Assembly (NCBI GenBank): GCA_947624365.1
Contig: CANQJY010000051.1
Location: 1 to 6,836, forward strand
Direction of reading: 5' to 3'
DNA length: 6,836 bases
From: an uncultured Clostridia bacterium
GTDB taxonomy: Bacteria; Bacillota; Clostridia; TANB77; CAG-508
Of the stretch, positions 6,048 to 6,836 are shown one piece after another. Each line of letters starts with the position of its first letter. Positions within the stretch are counted from its first letter, which is position 1. A model generated the notes under the pieces. It made no database searches and was not told the DNA's origin. It saw nothing but the letters and a program-made list of their open reading frames with translations. The position numbers and the translations under genes are program-made.

Positions 6048-6836
6048 TCAATTTATTCATTTGTTCTTTTACTTTAGAATAATCTACAGGTCGTTCATTC
6101 ATTAAATCTGCTAATTTTCTTCTTTCTTCTATTTCTTCTTTATATCTACTTCCATTGTAATTGTCAATTCCTTTCCAAATAATATCATAACAATTTGCTT
6201 GATATCGAAATATTTGTCTCCAATATTCTTCATATTGTTCCATATTATTATATTTTTCGCAAATGTTATATGTATAAATTAGATTTAAAATATTTTCATA
6301 ATCACTATTTAAATTTTCTGGTTTAATACCATATTCACACATATTGCCCCAATTTGTATTAATATTTTCATAAGTTTCATATGAAAAATATTTATTTATT
6401 TCTTCTTCTGTAAATTGCGCTTGTTCTTTCAATTTTTGTACCATATTATTATATTCTTCTTGTGTTTTTACTTGTTTATTATCATAATATGTTTCATAAA
6501 CACCTTGTGCGATAAATGTATTTAATGCATCTACAAAATATTGATATATTTTTTTATCATATTCTGTTTGTGAGTTATTTAAGCTATATTTATAGTTATC
6601 TCTTGTTTCTATTAAATTTTCCCATCCATTATTTAGACTTTTTTCATCTAAATTAGAAAGTGTTTGCATTAATTGTTCTTCTTCTGTCATTTCTCTATAT
6701 TCCATAAATGGTTGATTATCCCTAATATATTTTTCAATATCTTGCGTTGACAAATTTAAATCTAAATTTGTATATTTTTCTGGTGAAGCATTTGTTCTTA
6801 AACCTTTTCCAGACTTTCCAGCTAAATTCCACGTTG
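6019..6836 (-). CDS. Giant surface protein, N-terminal part (5'-truncated, ends at frameshift)
   Basis: The frame is open from the window edge to a TAA at 6021-6019, giving 271 visible codons. Its start and any signal peptide lie beyond base 6836. The first visible residues read TWNLAGKSGKGLRT, which resembles the segment just after the signal peptide in large CnaB-containing surface proteins of gut Firmicutes (recalled family knowledge, not searched). The rest is strongly helical in composition, rich in Glu, Asn, Tyr and Lys, for example EEYNNMVQKLKEQAQFTEEE, and contains three isolated Cys. I recognise no catalytic motif or named domain. A TTG at 6753-6751 could be called as a start, but the frame continues upstream without a stop and no ribosome site precedes it. 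The ORF ends just inside the next frame, which continues in the same compositional style, so this is probably the amino-terminal piece of that protein. Function is unknown; surface exposure is inferred from the linked downstream domains. Confidence 0.85.
   Translation of the reverse strand, partial: TWNLAGKSGKGLRTNASPEKYTNLDLNLSTQDIEKYIRDNQPFMEYREMTEEEQLMQTLSNLDEKSLNNGWENLIETRDNYKYSLNNSQTEYDKKIYQYFVDALNTFIAQGVYETYYDNKQVKTQEEYNNMVQKLKEQAQFTEEEINKYFSYETYENINTNWGNMCEYGIKPENLNSDYENILNLIYTYNICEKYNNMEQYEEYWRQIFRYQANCYDIIWKGIDNYNGSRYKEEIEERRKLADLMNERPVDYSKVKEQMNKLIINYRRNFI
6036..6049. repeat. Perfect 14-bp palindrome at the frameshift
   Basis: GATAATTAATTATC is identical to its own reverse complement. 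It lies inside coding sequence and overlaps the short window where the two reading frames change over. It has no loop and is very AT-rich, so it is not a rho-independent terminator. Short palindromes can favour small indels during replication, which would fit a lesion here, but chance occurrence in DNA this AT-rich is also possible. Confidence 0.7.

Larger units (their letters stand above)
4878..6834 (-). other. Long N-terminal helical region of the surface protein (spans the frameshift)
   Basis: About 650 residues across both frames are dominated by Glu, Asn, Lys, Tyr and Ile in helix-like spacing, for example NTEELNRINNILEKVFNREV and KIERLKDRYWPNYEELEEYK. Between the helices are a Trp/Gly-rich piece (5880-5821, including NWRWDKYHN and TRGPWYVKN) and an acidic Asp/Glu/Asn run (5718-5768) that looks like a flexible linker. 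I recognise no Pfam-type domain. In long surface proteins this position, farthest from the anchor, often carries the ligand-binding part; applying that here is inference. Confidence 0.6.

Noticed and set aside
6751..6753. TTG on the minus strand as the start of the upstream frame
   Set aside because: The frame stays open to the window edge, no Shine-Dalgarno precedes it, and a surface protein would start with a signal peptide, which is not seen here.
1..6836. CRISPR array, tRNA/rRNA, insertion sequence, promoter or terminator
   Set aside because: I saw no regularly spaced direct repeats, RNA-gene-like segments, inverted repeats flanking a transposase, or non-coding gap; the whole window is coding on the minus strand.

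Overview
The window lies entirely inside one very large gene, or two halves of one, read on the minus strand. It encodes a cell-surface protein. DNA is AT-rich: three 60-base samples from the high-coordinate half give about 18-27% GC, and two from the low-coordinate end about 33-35%. Leu, Val, Thr and Glu codons favour A or T endings. TGG encodes Trp and no TGA occurs in about 2,000 in-frame codons, so the standard bacterial code fits. The protein style (SpaA/CnaB prealbumin-like domains, SdrD_B-like Ig domains, DUF11-like domains, a C-terminal PTGE-plus-membrane tail) points to a low-GC Gram-positive, most likely an uncultured host-associated Clostridia or Bacilli lineage. That assignment rests on family resemblance, not on a search.

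Layout in order of translation (high to low coordinate). 6836-6019 is an open frame entering from outside the window and ending in TAA; it is helical and rich in Glu, Asn and Tyr. A different minus-strand frame is open from 6044 and runs off the window at base 1 (2,014 codons, no stop). The two frames overlap for only about 23 bases beside a perfect 14-bp palindrome, and the second has no convincing start or signal peptide. I therefore read them as one gene of at least about 2,285 codons carrying a +1 frameshift (true lesion, phase switch or sequencing error). After the junction come the rest of the helical region (to about 4878), a beta-rich segment (4877-4384), two CnaB/SpaA-type domains (4376-3855 and 3791-3444) joined by a Gly/Ser/His linker, and two tandem copies of a composite module made of an SdrD_B-like domain, a variable middle and a DUF11-like domain ending in PGN (3422-1848 and 1844-126). 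Last come a Pro/Glu-rich linker and a DPTGE motif followed by the start of a membrane segment (119-1).

As a machine, this looks like a stalk: an N-terminal, possibly ligand-facing helical region, a middle of Ig-like domains that may be stiffened by Lys-Asn/Asp isopeptide bonds and calcium loops, and a C-terminal wall or membrane anchor. The signal peptide, promoter and terminator all lie outside the window. I see no RNA gene, mobile element, CRISPR array or intergenic stretch. The plus-strand open frames are Leu/Phe-rich antisense shadows and are not listed.
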